Source: an uncultured Oscillospiraceae bacterium (lineage in GTDB: Bacteria; Bacillota; Clostridia; Oscillospirales; Oscillospiraceae). From it: DNA of 37,559 nt. Positions 23,634 to 31,818 of this stretch are shown here, one piece after another (position 1 is the first letter of the stretch; the number at the start of each line of letters is the position of its first letter). The notes below the pieces were generated by a model, which was given only the letters and a program-made list of their open reading frames with translations, did no database searches and was not told where the DNA came from. The position numbers and the translations under genes were made by a program. Location: assembly GCA_944385405.1 (NCBI GenBank), contig CALWXB010000018.1, positions 1-37,559 on the forward strand, given 5' to 3'.

Positions 23634-23662
23634 ATTATACCGATTCCTCGGGGGGTTGTAAA
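23634..23662 (-). promoter_or_regulatory. Promoter of the FadR-type regulator gene
   Basis: On the minus strand TTTACA (23662-23657), 17 bases, TATAAT (23639-23634). Confidence 0.7.
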
Positions 23663-23698
23663 GAAAAAATTTGCCAATTTGTTTTGCCGGGGGGAGAC

Positions 23699-23726
23699 TT
23701 GACTTTATGAAAGCATTGTGTATAAT
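23699..23726 (+). promoter_or_regulatory. Promoter of the perR operon
   Basis: TTGACT (23699-23704), 16 bases, TATAAT (23721-23726), immediately upstream of the PerR-type box. Confidence 0.75.
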
Positions 23727-23731
23727 TGGAT

Positions 23732-23746
23732 TTAGAATAATTCTAA
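23732..23746 (+). promoter_or_regulatory. PerR-type operator box
   Basis: TTAGAATAATTCTAA is a perfect 7-1-7 inverted repeat and matches the PerR box layout (TTATAATNATTATAA) with one symmetric change. It sits at the transcription start, so PerR should repress its own operon and peroxide should relieve it. Confidence 0.85.
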
Positions 23747-23767
23747 TATGAAAGCGGATCATTGGAC

Positions 23768-24145
23768 ATGACGAAATATGGAAAAAAGATCTTGGAAATT
23801 GTGGAAGCCTCCCGCAGCCATCTGACGGCGGAGCAGGTATTTGACGAGCTGCGCGGCATCTGTCCCGGAGTGGCGCTGGCCACTGTGTACAACAATCTGA
23901 ACCGGCTGTGTGACGAGGGGCGCATCCGCAGAGTCTCGGTGGAGGGGATGCCGGACCGCTATGACCGCACGGCGCGGCACGACCATCTGGTGTGCAGGGA
24001 CTGCGGCAGGCTGGCGGATGTGGATCTGGGGGATCTCACGCAGGAGCTGGAGCGGAAGGCGGGATTTCCCATCCTGGCCTATGATCTCAAGCTGATGTAT
24101 CTCTGCGAGGCGTGCCGGAAGGCACGGGAAAAGGAGGGACGGTAA
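23768..24145 (+). CDS. perR: PerR-type peroxide-sensing Fur-family repressor
   Basis: A 125-residue Fur-family protein. ATVYNNLNRLCDEGRI (38-53) is the recognition helix region. The structural zinc site is formed by Cys76-x-x-Cys79 (HLVCRDCG) and Cys113-x-x-Cys116, and the sensing metal site by His71, His73 and Asp residues (DRYDRT, ADVD), as in PerR, where His oxidation releases the repressor. ATG 23768 is preferred over a TTG six bases upstream. The PerR box at its promoter and downstream peroxide-defence genes support PerR over Fur or Zur. It is slightly shorter at the N-terminus than Bacillus PerR. Confidence 0.88.
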   Translation: MTKYGKKILEIVEASRSHLTAEQVFDELRGICPGVALATVYNNLNRLCDEGRIRRVSVEGMPDRYDRTARHDHLVCRDCGRLADVDLGDLTQELERKAGFPILAYDLKLMYLCEACRKAREKEGR

Positions 24146-24196
24146 CGGGATCTCTGGACGAAAGCGGAACCATATCTTCAGAAAGGGGGAACGGAC

Positions 24197-24835
24197 ATGA
24201 GCAAGTGGGTGTGCGGCGTCTGCGGGTACATCTACGACGAGGAGAAGGAGGGCACGCCCTTCCGGGAGCTGCCGGAGACGTGGGTGTGTCCCCTGTGCAG
24301 GGCGGGGAAACGGGCCTTTTCTCAGAAAACGGAGGAGCCTGCCAAGGCTTCGGCTCCTGCGGCGCCATACCGGGGGCAGACCCGGGGACTTGCCGCCGGG
24401 GAGCTGGCGGCGGTGTGCTCCAATCTGGCCCGGGGCTGTGAAAAGCAGTACCAGGACCGGGAGGCGGCGCTGTTCCGGCAGCTGGCGGACTATTTCACGG
24501 CGGCGGCACCGGCGGTGCCGGACGGCAGTGTGGACAAGCTGGCGGAGATTGTCCGGAAGGATCTGGAGGCGGGATATCCGGCCCTGAGTGCCGCAGCGGC
24601 GGCGGAGAGGGACCGGGGGACCCAGCGGATCTGCGTGTGGGGCGAGAAGGTCACCCGGATGCAGGAGGCCCTTTTGAGCCGGTACCAGGAGGAGGGCGAG
24701 GCCTTTCTGCGGGACACCCAGGTGTGGGTGTGCAGCGTCTGCGGCTTCCTCTACGTGGGAGACGAGGCACCGGAGCTGTGTCCGGTGTGCAAGGTCCCGG
24801 CATGGAAATTTGACAAGGTGGAAGGGGGGCGCTGA
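24197..24835 (+). CDS. Double-rubredoxin protein with helical middle domain
   Basis: A 212-residue protein with a rubredoxin domain at each end: Cys6, Cys9, Cys31, Cys34 ([14 protein letters not shown]) and Cys179, Cys182, Cys195, Cys198 ([14 protein letters not shown]). Each should bind one iron in a four-Cys site. The middle (about 60-165) is helical and Ala/Glu-rich. It lacks the Glu/His diiron ligands of rubrerythrin and may be a degenerate four-helix bundle or a docking domain. Between perR and the rubrerythrin fusion it probably passes electrons to the peroxidase. I do not know a characterised protein with this exact architecture. Confidence 0.8.
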   Translation: MSKWVCGVCGYIYDEEKEGTPFRELPETWVCPLCRAGKRAFSQKTEEPAKASAPAAPYRGQTRGLAAGELAAVCSNLARGCEKQYQDREAALFRQLADYFTAAAPAVPDGSVDKLAEIVRKDLEAGYPALSAAAAAERDRGTQRICVWGEKVTRMQEALLSRYQEEGEAFLRDTQVWVCSVCGFLYVGDEAPELCPVCKVPAWKFDKVEGGR

Positions 24836-24838
24836 GGA

Positions 24839-26041
24839 ATGGAGCGGATCGCGGTGAGAAATCTGCGCTTGTGCACGAAGGACTGCCTGTGCCTGTATGT
24901 CTGCCCCACCGGGGCCACGGACACGGAAAACAGCATCATCGACACCGGCAAATGCATTGGCTGCGGCGTGTGCGCCGACGCCTGCCCCAGCGGGGCCATC
25001 TCCATGGTCCCCACCACCTACCCGCCCCAGCAGAAAAAGGCGGAGGGCGTGGTGGCCCGGGCTTATGATCTGGCTGCGGGGAAGTCGGCCCAGGAGGGCA
25101 TGGCTGCCGCCCTGGCATCGGAGACATCGTCGCCGGAGCTGGCCAAATTGATGGCGGCCATGGCGAAGTCCGTCCGCCTGGTGCATGAGGATCTGCTGCG
25201 GGAGGCAGGCTATATGCTGCCCCAGAGCGCCAATGCCCGCCGCCTGCTGGAGTCGTGGATCGCCAGCCCCCCGGGGCCGGATTTCCCGACGGCGGCGGCC
25301 AGGGAGCTGCTGGAACGCATCCCCTGCAATGATTGCGGGGAAGAACCGAAAGGAGAAACGAAGCCCATGAGCAAGTGGAAGTGCAAGGTCTGCGGTTATA
25401 TCTACGAGGGCGAGACGCTGCCGGAGGATTTTGCCTGCCCGGTGTGCCGTCAGCCCGCCTCCGCCTTTGAAAAGATCGAGGAGGCCCCCGCGCCTGCTCC
25501 GGATGCCGGGAAGTACGCGGGCACGCAGACGGAGAAGAACCTCCAGGCGGCTTTTTCCGGGGAGTCTGAGGCCCGGAACAAGTACACCTACTTCGCCGAT
25601 GTGGCCCAGCGGGAGGGATATGAGCAGATCGCGGCATTGTTCCGCAAGACTGCCGAGAACGAGCGGTCCCACGCCAAAATGTGGTTTGACGAGCTCCACG
25701 GCGTGGGCGGCACGGCGGAGAACCTGCTCCACGCCGCCCAAGGGGAGCACTACGAGTGGACGGACATGTATGACGGTTTTGCCAAGACCGCCGAGGCGGA
25801 GGGCTTCCCGGAGCTGGCCGCCAAATTCCGGCTGGTGGCCGCCATTGAAAAACGCCACGAGGAGCGCTACCGGGCGCTGCTGCGGAACGTGGAGACGGCC
25901 CAGGTGTTCGCCAAGAGCTCTGTCAAGGTGTGGGAGTGCCGCAACTGCGGCCACATTGCCGTGGGCACCGAGGCTCCGGAAGTGTGTCCCACCTGCGGTT
26001 ACGCCCAGAGCTTTTTTGAGATCCACTGCGAGGAGTTCTGA
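24839..26041 (+). CDS. Ferredoxin-rubredoxin-rubrerythrin fusion
   Basis: A 400-residue multidomain redox protein. Residues 1-60 are a two-cluster ferredoxin ([24 protein letters not shown]). A helical linker of about 110 residues follows. Residues 177-215 form a rubredoxin (CKVCGYIY...CPVC), and residues about 225-370 form a rubrerythrin four-helix bundle with diiron ligands in [15 protein letters not shown] and the later EKRHEERY. A last rubredoxin domain (CRNCGHIA...CPTC) ends the protein. Rubrerythrin reduces hydrogen peroxide to water; here a full electron chain is joined in one chain. An internal ATG at 25367 with AAAGGAGA upstream could also give a separate rubrerythrin. The start is three bases after the previous stop. 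Confidence 0.88.
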   Translation: MERIAVRNLRLCTKDCLCLYVCPTGATDTENSIIDTGKCIGCGVCADACPSGAISMVPTTYPPQQKKAEGVVARAYDLAAGKSAQEGMAAALASETSSPELAKLMAAMAKSVRLVHEDLLREAGYMLPQSANARRLLESWIASPPGPDFPTAAARELLERIPCNDCGEEPKGETKPMSKWKCKVCGYIYEGETLPEDFACPVCRQPASAFEKIEEAPAPAPDAGKYAGTQTEKNLQAAFSGESEARNKYTYFADVAQREGYEQIAALFRKTAENERSHAKMWFDELHGVGGTAENLLHAAQGEHYEWTDMYDGFAKTAEAEGFPELAAKFRLVAAIEKRHEERYRALLRNVETAQVFAKSSVKVWECRNCGHIAVGTEAPEVCPTCGYAQSFFEIHCEEF

Positions 26042-26058
26042 GGCCTCCCCGCGAACAG

Positions 26059-26105
26059 AGGTCCCCGGGGCCGCGCCTGATGGGCGCGGCCCCAGGGACC
26101 TTTTT
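26059..26105 (+). terminator. Terminator of the perR operon
   Basis: A long GC-rich hairpin (AGGTCCC...GGGACCT with an inner GGGGCCGCGCC/GGGCGCGGCCCC stem) followed by TTTTT; it ends at the stop of the convergent membrane-protein gene. Confidence 0.88.
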
Positions 26106-27433
26106 CACGAAACGCGCTGGATGGTGACCTTGACGCGCCAGCGGGGCAGGGCGGAGCAGGGGGCGTCCCGGGCGATCCGCTCCTCCCGGAACACTGACAG
26201 GGCCAGGCCCAGAAGGCCCAGGTCCATGACCGTGTTCCAGTTGCCCACCAGCAGGGGGAAGGTGCCCCCCAGCAGGGTGAAGCCCAGGCTCCAGGCAGCG
26301 CTGCAAAGGGCCTGGAGGCACAGCGCCACCGCCGCTGCCAGTACTACCGCACGGCCCAGCTGGCTCTGGTGCCGGGCCCGGCGGTGCAGCAGCCATGCCA
26401 TCAGCAGCGCGAAGGTCAACACCACCGCCAAAAAGGGCAGCCACCCCAGCTTGCAGATGAGGGTGGTGAGGAAGGCGTCGCTTCCGGCGTTGGGCACCGC
26501 CTGGATGGGCGGAGCGGTCTCCGCGCCCTCCCCCAGAGCGCGGGCGGCAGACAGCGCCCGGCGGATGGCCAGAGCGCTGTAGCCCCCGCCCAGCGGATCC
26601 AGCTCCGGGTGAAGGGCCACCAGAAGCCGCCGGCTGCGCAGGAATACGGCGGCCATGGGGGCTGCCGCCGCTGCGGTGAAAACCAGTGCGGCCCAGGCGC
26701 TTTTCCGCCGCCCCAGACCGAACCAGTCGCACCCGGCGGCGGAGAAGAGCAGCAGCGCGGCGGTGAGCAGCAGTGCCAGCAGACCGAAGGTGTCGGGGAT
26801 CAGCAGGCACACCGCTGCCGGGGGAAGGATGCCCGCTGCGGTGAGGGCCAGCCCGCTCCAGCCGCTCCGGCGGCGGCCAAAGGCCCAGCAGGCGTACACC
26901 GCCGGCAGCCACAGCGCAGCGTACCGGGCGGCATAGGCGACGTTGGCGATTTCGGGCCCCCATGCCACTGTGGCCAGGCACACCGCCAGCGATCCAAGAT
27001 AGAGGGCGCCGGGGCGGCGGCCCAGGGCGGAGAAATCCAAAAAGTAGCACGTCAGCAGGACGATGCCGCCCAGGATCACCGCCAGCGATGACCGCACCGG
27101 GTCCGCACTGCGATCGGACCACCCGGCGGTCAGCCAAACCCGCAGCACCGCGCCTGTCGCCGCCAGCACCAGCGCCGCTGCCAGCGGCCCCCACTGGGGG
27201 TCCGGGCGGTGGACCCGGTCCAGCTCCGCGCCCACGGCCACCGGGTCCCCCATCTCCTCCACCGCCAGGGCTTCGGCGTTTTCCTGGCCCTCCGCGGCGA
27301 AGGCGTCCCGCTGGTCCTCCAGGTGCTGCGCCAACTCCCGGGTGAGCACCGGCCGGGCCCGCCGCCAGCGGATCTGGGCCGCCGCTGTCTCCAGCCAGCT
27401 TTGGATCGTCTTACGCTCCGGCACAGCAGGCAC
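26105..27433 (-). CDS. Membrane protein, HAAS domain plus FtsW/RodA-like region
   Basis: A 442-residue protein. Residues about 25-75 (LTRELAQHLEDQRDAFAAEG, AVEEMGDPVAVGAELDRVHR) form the helical HAAS/permease-prefix domain that accompanies PadR regulators. About ten hydrophobic segments follow. Their C-terminal part (SDAFLTTLICKLGW; LLVGNWNTVMDLGLLGLALS) has the spacing of the last helices of SEDS proteins such as FtsW and RodA. Function is uncertain: a signalling membrane protein or a cell-envelope enzyme are both possible. The start overlaps the padR stop by 23 bases, which indicates co-translation. Confidence 0.7.
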   Translation of the reverse strand: MPAVPERKTIQSWLETAAAQIRWRRARPVLTRELAQHLEDQRDAFAAEGQENAEALAVEEMGDPVAVGAELDRVHRPDPQWGPLAAALVLAATGAVLRVWLTAGWSDRSADPVRSSLAVILGGIVLLTCYFLDFSALGRRPGALYLGSLAVCLATVAWGPEIANVAYAARYAALWLPAVYACWAFGRRRSGWSGLALTAAGILPPAAVCLLIPDTFGLLALLLTAALLLFSAAGCDWFGLGRRKSAWAALVFTAAAAAPMAAVFLRSRRLLVALHPELDPLGGGYSALAIRRALSAARALGEGAETAPPIQAVPNAGSDAFLTTLICKLGWLPFLAVVLTFALLMAWLLHRRARHQSQLGRAVVLAAAVALCLQALCSAAWSLGFTLLGGTFPLLVGNWNTVMDLGLLGLALSVFREERIARDAPCSALPRWRVKVTIQRVS

Positions 27434-27758
27434 CTCCCTTCAGCACCCGGTGCATCGCCCGGGCATACCGATGCCAGGATGCCTCCTTCTCCGTCAGGGC
27501 GCAGCGGCCCTGGTCCGTCAGATGGTAGTAGCGCCGGGGCTTGCCTGCGGCGGCCTCCCGCTCGTAGGCGGTGACCAGCCCCTTCTCCTCCAGGCCGTGG
27601 AGCAGGGGATAGAGCGTTCCGGCCTTGAGATGGAAGGTGTCGTCGGAGCGGGCGCGCAGCGTCTCCATCATCTCATAGCCATACAGGTCCCGCTCCTCCA
27701 GGAGCTTGAGCACCAGCAGCGCCATGCTGCCGCTGACCAGACTTCGATCCAGATCCAT
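27411..27758 (-). CDS. PadR-family transcriptional regulator
   Basis: A 115-residue PadR protein. LLVLKLLEERDLYGYEMMETL and FHLKAGTLYPLLHGLEEKGLV are the conserved winged-helix segments, and RRYYHLTDQGR is the wing. It should repress its own operon by binding the dyad that covers its promoter. The pair PadR plus HAAS-domain membrane protein is a recurring Firmicutes arrangement in which the HAAS domain may titrate the regulator; this is inference. Confidence 0.93.
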   Translation of the reverse strand: MDLDRSLVSGSMALLVLKLLEERDLYGYEMMETLRARSDDTFHLKAGTLYPLLHGLEEKGLVTAYEREAAAGKPRRYYHLTDQGRCALTEKEASWHRYARAMHRVLKGGACCAGA

Positions 27759-27771
27759 GCAGATCCCTCCT

Positions 27772-27822
27772 ATATAGATATTCGATATATCGGATTATAT
27801 ATCGGGAATCTATATTTGTCAA
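27772..27822 (-). promoter_or_regulatory. padR promoter inside a dyad operator
   Basis: On the minus strand TTGACA (27822-27817), 17 bases, TATAAT (27799-27794). A 44-bp imperfect dyad, 27772-27815 (outer ATATAGAT/ATCTATAT, inner CGATATAT/ATATATCG), covers the spacer and -10. This is a typical autorepression layout. Confidence 0.85.
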
Positions 27823-27901
27823 GCCGGAAAGCGGACCCCTTGCCGGGACGGCGGGATTCTGATAGGATGGAGAAAAACGTTGCGGGAAAGGAGGCGGAGA
27901 C

Positions 27902-28594
27902 ATGGAGCGGTTCTGGCTCTCGCCGGCATTTCTGGAGTGGGTCGTCTGGCGGCAGGTGGGGAAGCCCCGGGACCCCGGGCCGCTGGAGCGGTGTTACGCC
28001 ATCTGGGAGCATGCCCGGCAGCTCATTGAGGAGCGGGGGGCGGACGCCTTCTGCCGCGGCGACGCCATTTTGAACCTGAAGCGGTGCCTGGAGCTGCGGA
28101 CGAGGACGCTGGAGGCATGCTACCGCTTCCGGGCCATCCCGCTGGAGAACAAGCCAAAGGGACATTATGAGCTGCTGGAGCGATACGGTGTGGCACGGCC
28201 CTTCCTGGTGCGGCACCTGCTGGAGGTGCGCAATGCCATTGAGCATCAGGACGCCCAGGCGCCGGACGAGACGCGGTGCCGGGAGCTGCTGGATGTGGTG
28301 TGGTACTATCTCAAGTCCACAGACGCCCTGACCCGGGAGGTGGGGACGGAATTTCTCTTCGGACAGGGCGAGCCGTATTTCGTGGAGTGCGAGCTGGACC
28401 ACAGCCGCCATCAGGCGGCGCGGTTTCAGGGATGCGTGCCGGAGACGGAGATCTCCGGCAGCCCGCAGCCGGGGGACCTGCCGCTCAGCGGGACCTGGGA
28501 GACCGTGGAGGGAGGGCGCTGGTTCTCCGGCAGTCTGCCTGCGTCGTCTCCGGCCTATCCCCGGCTGATCCGGCGGTGCCTCCAGGCGTGCTGA
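27902..28594 (+). CDS. Uncharacterised protein with Rx4H (HEPN-like) motif
   Basis: A 230-residue protein with no family that I can name with certainty. The first 135 residues are helical, and RHLLEVRNAIEHQD (104-117) contains R110-x4-H115, the motif of HEPN ribonuclease domains; the surrounding context (RNxIEH) is typical. A WYYLKSTDALTREV segment follows and then a C-terminal region of beta and loop character with Gly and Pro. The ATG at 27902 has AAAGGAGG nine bases upstream. It diverges from padR. No partner nucleotidyltransferase is adjacent, so a toxin-antitoxin role is unproven. Confidence 0.55.
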   Translation: MERFWLSPAFLEWVVWRQVGKPRDPGPLERCYAIWEHARQLIEERGADAFCRGDAILNLKRCLELRTRTLEACYRFRAIPLENKPKGHYELLERYGVARPFLVRHLLEVRNAIEHQDAQAPDETRCRELLDVVWYYLKSTDALTREVGTEFLFGQGEPYFVECELDHSRHQAARFQGCVPETEISGSPQPGDLPLSGTWETVEGGRWFSGSLPASSPAYPRLIRRCLQAC

Positions 28595-28659
28595 GCGGGA
28601 AGCGCCTGGAAAGGCGCGCGGCATGGACGCGCCGCAGGGGCCGCAGGGGCGGATAGTTC

Positions 28660-28688
28660 TTGCGCGCGGTGATCCGATGTGGCATAAT
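28660..28688 (+). promoter_or_regulatory. Promoter of the degV-type gene
   Basis: TTGCGC (28660-28665), 17 bases, CATAAT (28683-28688). Confidence 0.55.
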
Positions 28689-28732
28689 AGTTTCATTGCT
28701 TATAACCGGATGAATGAGGACGGGAGAACGCT

Positions 28733-29599
28733 ATGATTCCAAAACGAATTGCTCTGCTGACGGATTCCTGTGCAGACCTGCCTGCGGACCTGGCGGCGGA
28801 ATACCGCATCCGGGTGGTGCCGCTGCGGATCCTCTGTGCCGACGGAGAGTATCTGGACGGGGAGACCATCCGGGGCGCGGAGGTCTGCGACCGGCTGCGG
28901 GCGGGGGAGCTGCCCCAGACCTCTCTGCCTGCCGCGGATGACTATATCCGGTCGCTGCGGGGCATCGTGGCCGCGGGGTATGACGGCGTCGTCGCCGTGA
29001 CCCTCTCCGGCGGGCTTTCCGGCACGTACAATCTGATGCGCCTCATCGCCGAGGAGTGCGGCAGCCGGCTGCCGGTGGCGGTGTTCGACTCCCGCAGCGG
29101 CTCTCTGGGCCAGGGGCTCACCGTGCTGCAGCTGGCGGAGGATCTCCGGGCCGGTATGGGCTGGGAGGAGCTGACGCAGCGCCGCGCACCCCAGCTTCTG
29201 GCCGGGACCAGGCCCTTTTTCTCCGTGGATACCCTGGAATACCTGCAAAAGGGCGGCCGCATCGGCAAAGTCACCGCCGCGGCGGGGACGCTGCTGCAGA
29301 TCAAGCCGATTTTGACCTTCGCGCCGGACGGCCAGCTGACCTCTGCCGCCCGGGTGCGGGGGCGGAATCAGGTGATCGAACGGCTGGTACGCCTCACCGT
29401 GGACGCCTGCGGAGACCACCGGCGCTACAACCTGGCCATTGCCCACGGCGGCGCGCCGGAATCGCTGTCGGTGCTGCGGGACAAGCTGACGGCGGCTTTG
29501 CCGGACTACGACCACCTCTGGGAGGGCGAGATCGACGGCACGCTGAGCGTGTACATCGGCGACGGCGTCCTGGGGGCGGCGGTGCAGGTGCTGGACTGA
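28733..29599 (+). CDS. DegV family fatty-acid-binding protein
   Basis: A 288-residue DegV-fold protein. ALLTDSCADLP (8-18) and VAVTLSGGLSGTYNLMRL are the two family signatures; SGGLSGTY includes residues that hold the fatty-acid carboxylate. VDTLEYLQKGGRIGK in the second half is also conserved. DegV (FakB) proteins present fatty acids to the kinase FakA for phosphorylation and phospholipid synthesis. No fakA is adjacent. The start ATG 28733 is at the normal family position. Confidence 0.93.
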   Translation: MIPKRIALLTDSCADLPADLAAEYRIRVVPLRILCADGEYLDGETIRGAEVCDRLRAGELPQTSLPAADDYIRSLRGIVAAGYDGVVAVTLSGGLSGTYNLMRLIAEECGSRLPVAVFDSRSGSLGQGLTVLQLAEDLRAGMGWEELTQRRAPQLLAGTRPFFSVDTLEYLQKGGRIGKVTAAAGTLLQIKPILTFAPDGQLTSAARVRGRNQVIERLVRLTVDACGDHRRYNLAIAHGGAPESLSVLRDKLTAALPDYDHLWEGEIDGTLSVYIGDGVLGAAVQVLD

Positions 29600-29608
29600 A
29601 TGCAAACA

Positions 29609-29641
29609 AGCGCGGGACGCATGTGCGTCCCGCGCTCTTTT
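29609..29641 (+). terminator. Terminator after degV-type gene
   Basis: An almost perfectly palindromic 28-bp hairpin (29609-29636) followed by CTTTT; it also lies at the end of the convergent deaminase gene. Confidence 0.85.
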
Positions 29642-29652
29642 CATGATGCGTC

Positions 29653-31011
29653 TCAGGCCCGGTCCAGGTAGGCCCTGCAGCAGTCCCGGGCGGCCTGGGC
29701 CGTCTGGGATTCGTCGATGGTGGTGAGGTGCCCGTCCCGGACCACCACCCGGCCGTGGACCACGGTGCAGTCCACCGGGCCCCGGAGGCCCACGGTGGCC
29801 AGCACATCGGCGGGGCCGTATTCCCCGCCCACCAGCTCCAGGCGGCGGCTGTCCACCAGGAAGAAGTCCGCGCAGCGTCCCACCTCCAATGCGCCGATGT
29901 CCGTCCGGCCCAGCAGCCGGGCACTGCCCCGGGTGGCCATCTTCAGCACCTGGTAGCCCGAAGGGGCGGCGGCGCTGCTGTGGAGCCGGTGGAGCAGGTA
30001 GCACACCCGCAGCTCCTCCATCAGCGACGAGCCGTCGTTGGAGGCTGAGCCATCCACCGCCAGGCCCACCGGCACGCCCAGCTTCAGCATCTCCGGCACC
30101 CGGGCCACGCCGGAGGCGAGCTTCATGTTGGAGATGGGACAGTGGGCCACACCGGTGCCGGTGCGGGCCAGCTCGCGGAGCTCCTCGGTGTTGAAGTGGA
30201 TGCCGTGGGCGTACCACACGTCCGGGCCTGTCCAGCCCAGGCGGGCCATGTATTCCAGGGGCCGGATGCCGTGGCGGTCCAGCATGTAGCGCTCTTCGTC
30301 CTTCGTCTCGCACAGGTGGGTGTGGAGCCGCACACCGTACTGCCGGGCCACCACCGCGCTCTGCCGCAGCAGCTCCGCGCTGACGGAGAAGGGGGAACAG
30401 GGGGCCAGCACGATCTGGCGCATGGAGCCGGGGCGGGGGTCGTGGTAGGCCTCGATGATCCGGGCGGAATCCTCCATGATCGCATCCACCGTCTGGACCA
30501 CGCTGTCCGGCGGCAGGCCGCCGTCCTTGCGGCTCAAATCCATGCTGCCCCGGGAGGACACCATCCGGATGCCCAGGGCCTCCGCCGCCTCCAGCTGGGC
30601 GCCGATGAGGTCCCCTGCCCCCTGGGGAAAGACATAATGGTGGTCGAAGCAGGTGGTGCAGCCGTGCTTGAGCAGCTCTCCCATGCCCGTCAGGGAGGAA
30701 AGGCGCACCACGTCCCGGTCCAGGCCCTTCCAGATCTCATAGAGAGCGGTGAGCCAGTCGAACAGCTCCAGGTTCTGCACCTGGGGCAGGTTCCGGGAGA
30801 ACACCTGATAGAGGTGGTGGTGGGTGTTCACCAGACCGGGATAGCACCAGAAGTGCGTCCCGTCCAGCACGGTGTCGGCGGTGTGGGGGAGATTTGGGCC
30901 CATGGCCCGGATGAAGCCGTCTTCGGCATAGAGGTCCGCGTTGCGGAGGATCCGGTCGCCGTCGTCACAGGTGACCAGGGTCTGGATGTTTCGGACCAGC
31001 AGAGTGGACAT
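29653..31011 (-). CDS. 8-oxoguanine deaminase-like amidohydrolase
   Basis: A 452-residue amidohydrolase of the cytosine/8-oxoguanine/atrazine chlorohydrolase group. VNTHHHLYQ (61-69) provides the HxH metal ligands, LHTHLCETKDEE the next His and Glu, AHGIHF the following His, and VDGSASND the catalytic Asp. These motifs fit 8-oxoguanine deaminase (8-oxoguanine to urate plus ammonia). The start at 31011 (MSTLLVRN) follows AAAGGAG; an upstream in-frame start is poorly placed. A related guanine or aminohydrolase activity cannot be excluded. It has its own promoter, and its gene is divergent from sdaAB. Confidence 0.82.
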   Translation of the reverse strand: MSTLLVRNIQTLVTCDDGDRILRNADLYAEDGFIRAMGPNLPHTADTVLDGTHFWCYPGLVNTHHHLYQVFSRNLPQVQNLELFDWLTALYEIWKGLDRDVVRLSSLTGMGELLKHGCTTCFDHHYVFPQGAGDLIGAQLEAAEALGIRMVSSRGSMDLSRKDGGLPPDSVVQTVDAIMEDSARIIEAYHDPRPGSMRQIVLAPCSPFSVSAELLRQSAVVARQYGVRLHTHLCETKDEERYMLDRHGIRPLEYMARLGWTGPDVWYAHGIHFNTEELRELARTGTGVAHCPISNMKLASGVARVPEMLKLGVPVGLAVDGSASNDGSSLMEELRVCYLLHRLHSSAAAPSGYQVLKMATRGSARLLGRTDIGALEVGRCADFFLVDSRRLELVGGEYGPADVLATVGLRGPVDCTVVHGRVVVRDGHLTTIDESQTAQAARDCCRAYLDRA

Positions 31012-31043
31012 GGGGTCACGCTCCTTTCCTATCTTCAAGGAAC

Positions 31044-31072
31044 AGTATACGGAAAAAGCCCGGGGCCGTCAA
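31044..31072 (-). promoter_or_regulatory. Promoter of the deaminase gene
   Basis: On the minus strand TTGACG (31072-31067), 17 bases, TATACT (31049-31044). Confidence 0.75.
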
Positions 31073-31085
31073 CCGCCCGGACGGC

Positions 31086-31114
31086 TTGCCGGAAGGATCA
31101 AAATATGGTATGGT
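31086..31114 (+). promoter_or_regulatory. Promoter of sdaAB-sdaAA
   Basis: TTGCCG (31086-31091), 17 bases, TATGGT (31109-31114); an AGGAGG ribosome site and GTG start follow. Confidence 0.55.
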
Positions 31115-31148
31115 CAAAGCATCAGGAGCGCAGAGAGGAGGCGGAGCG

Positions 31149-31817
31149 GTGCTGGACATTTTCGACATTCTGGGACCTGTGATGGTAGGGCCCTCCAGTT
31201 CTCACACGGCGGGGGCGGTGCGCATCGGGCGCATGGCCCGGGTGCTGCTGGGAGCTGCGCCGGTGCAGGCGGACATCGGGCTGTACGGGTCCTTCGCCGA
31301 GACCGGGCAGGGCCACGGCACGGACCGGGCCCTGGCGGCGGGGCTGCTGGGGATGCGGCCCGACGACCTGGACATCCCCCGGAGTTTGGAGCTGGCCCGG
31401 GAGCGGGGGCTGTCGGTGACGTTCCGCACCGTCCGCCTCCGGGAGGCTCATCCCAACACGGCGCTGATCCGGGCGGAGGCGGCTGACGGCAGGCGTATCG
31501 AGCTGCAGGCGGCCTCCACCGGCGGCGGGCGTATCCGGGTGGACCGGCTCAACGGCGTGGACGTGAACTTCACCGGGGCTTTCCACACCCTCATCGTCCG
31601 GCATCAGGACCGGGCGGGAAAGGTGGCGGACGTCACCCGGGAGCTGTCCAACGCCCGGGTGAACATCGCCAACATGAGCCTGTGCCGCTCCCGCCGGGGG
31701 GGCGACGCGCTGATGGTCATCGAGACGGACCAGCCGGTGCCGCCGGTGGCCCGGCTGCTGATCGGGGAGCTTCCGGGGATCCGGAGCCTCACCTACTACC
31801 AGCGGGAGGAGGATTGA
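31149..31817 (+). CDS. sdaAB: L-serine dehydratase, beta subunit
   Basis: A 222-residue beta subunit of the iron-sulfur L-serine dehydratase (L-serine to pyruvate plus ammonia). GPSSSHTAGAVRIGRMA near the N-terminus is the family signature; the last 75 residues are an ACT domain (FHTLIVRHQDRAGKVADVTR). GTG at 31149 is chosen because AGGAGG precedes it and the family begins directly with the hydrophobic stretch DIFDILGPVMVGPSSSH. sdaAA follows after one base. Confidence 0.95.
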   Translation: MLDIFDILGPVMVGPSSSHTAGAVRIGRMARVLLGAAPVQADIGLYGSFAETGQGHGTDRALAAGLLGMRPDDLDIPRSLELARERGLSVTFRTVRLREAHPNTALIRAEAADGRRIELQAASTGGGRIRVDRLNGVDVNFTGAFHTLIVRHQDRAGKVADVTRELSNARVNIANMSLCRSRRGGDALMVIETDQPVPPVARLLIGELPGIRSLTYYQREED

Positions 31818-31818
31818 C

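Noticed and set aside
23759-26026. Long minus-strand open frame (755 codons) opposite perR and rubrerythrin genes
   Set aside because: It is antisense to three clear genes with intact Cys motifs; its His/Leu/Arg-rich translation is typical of a GC-rich shadow frame.
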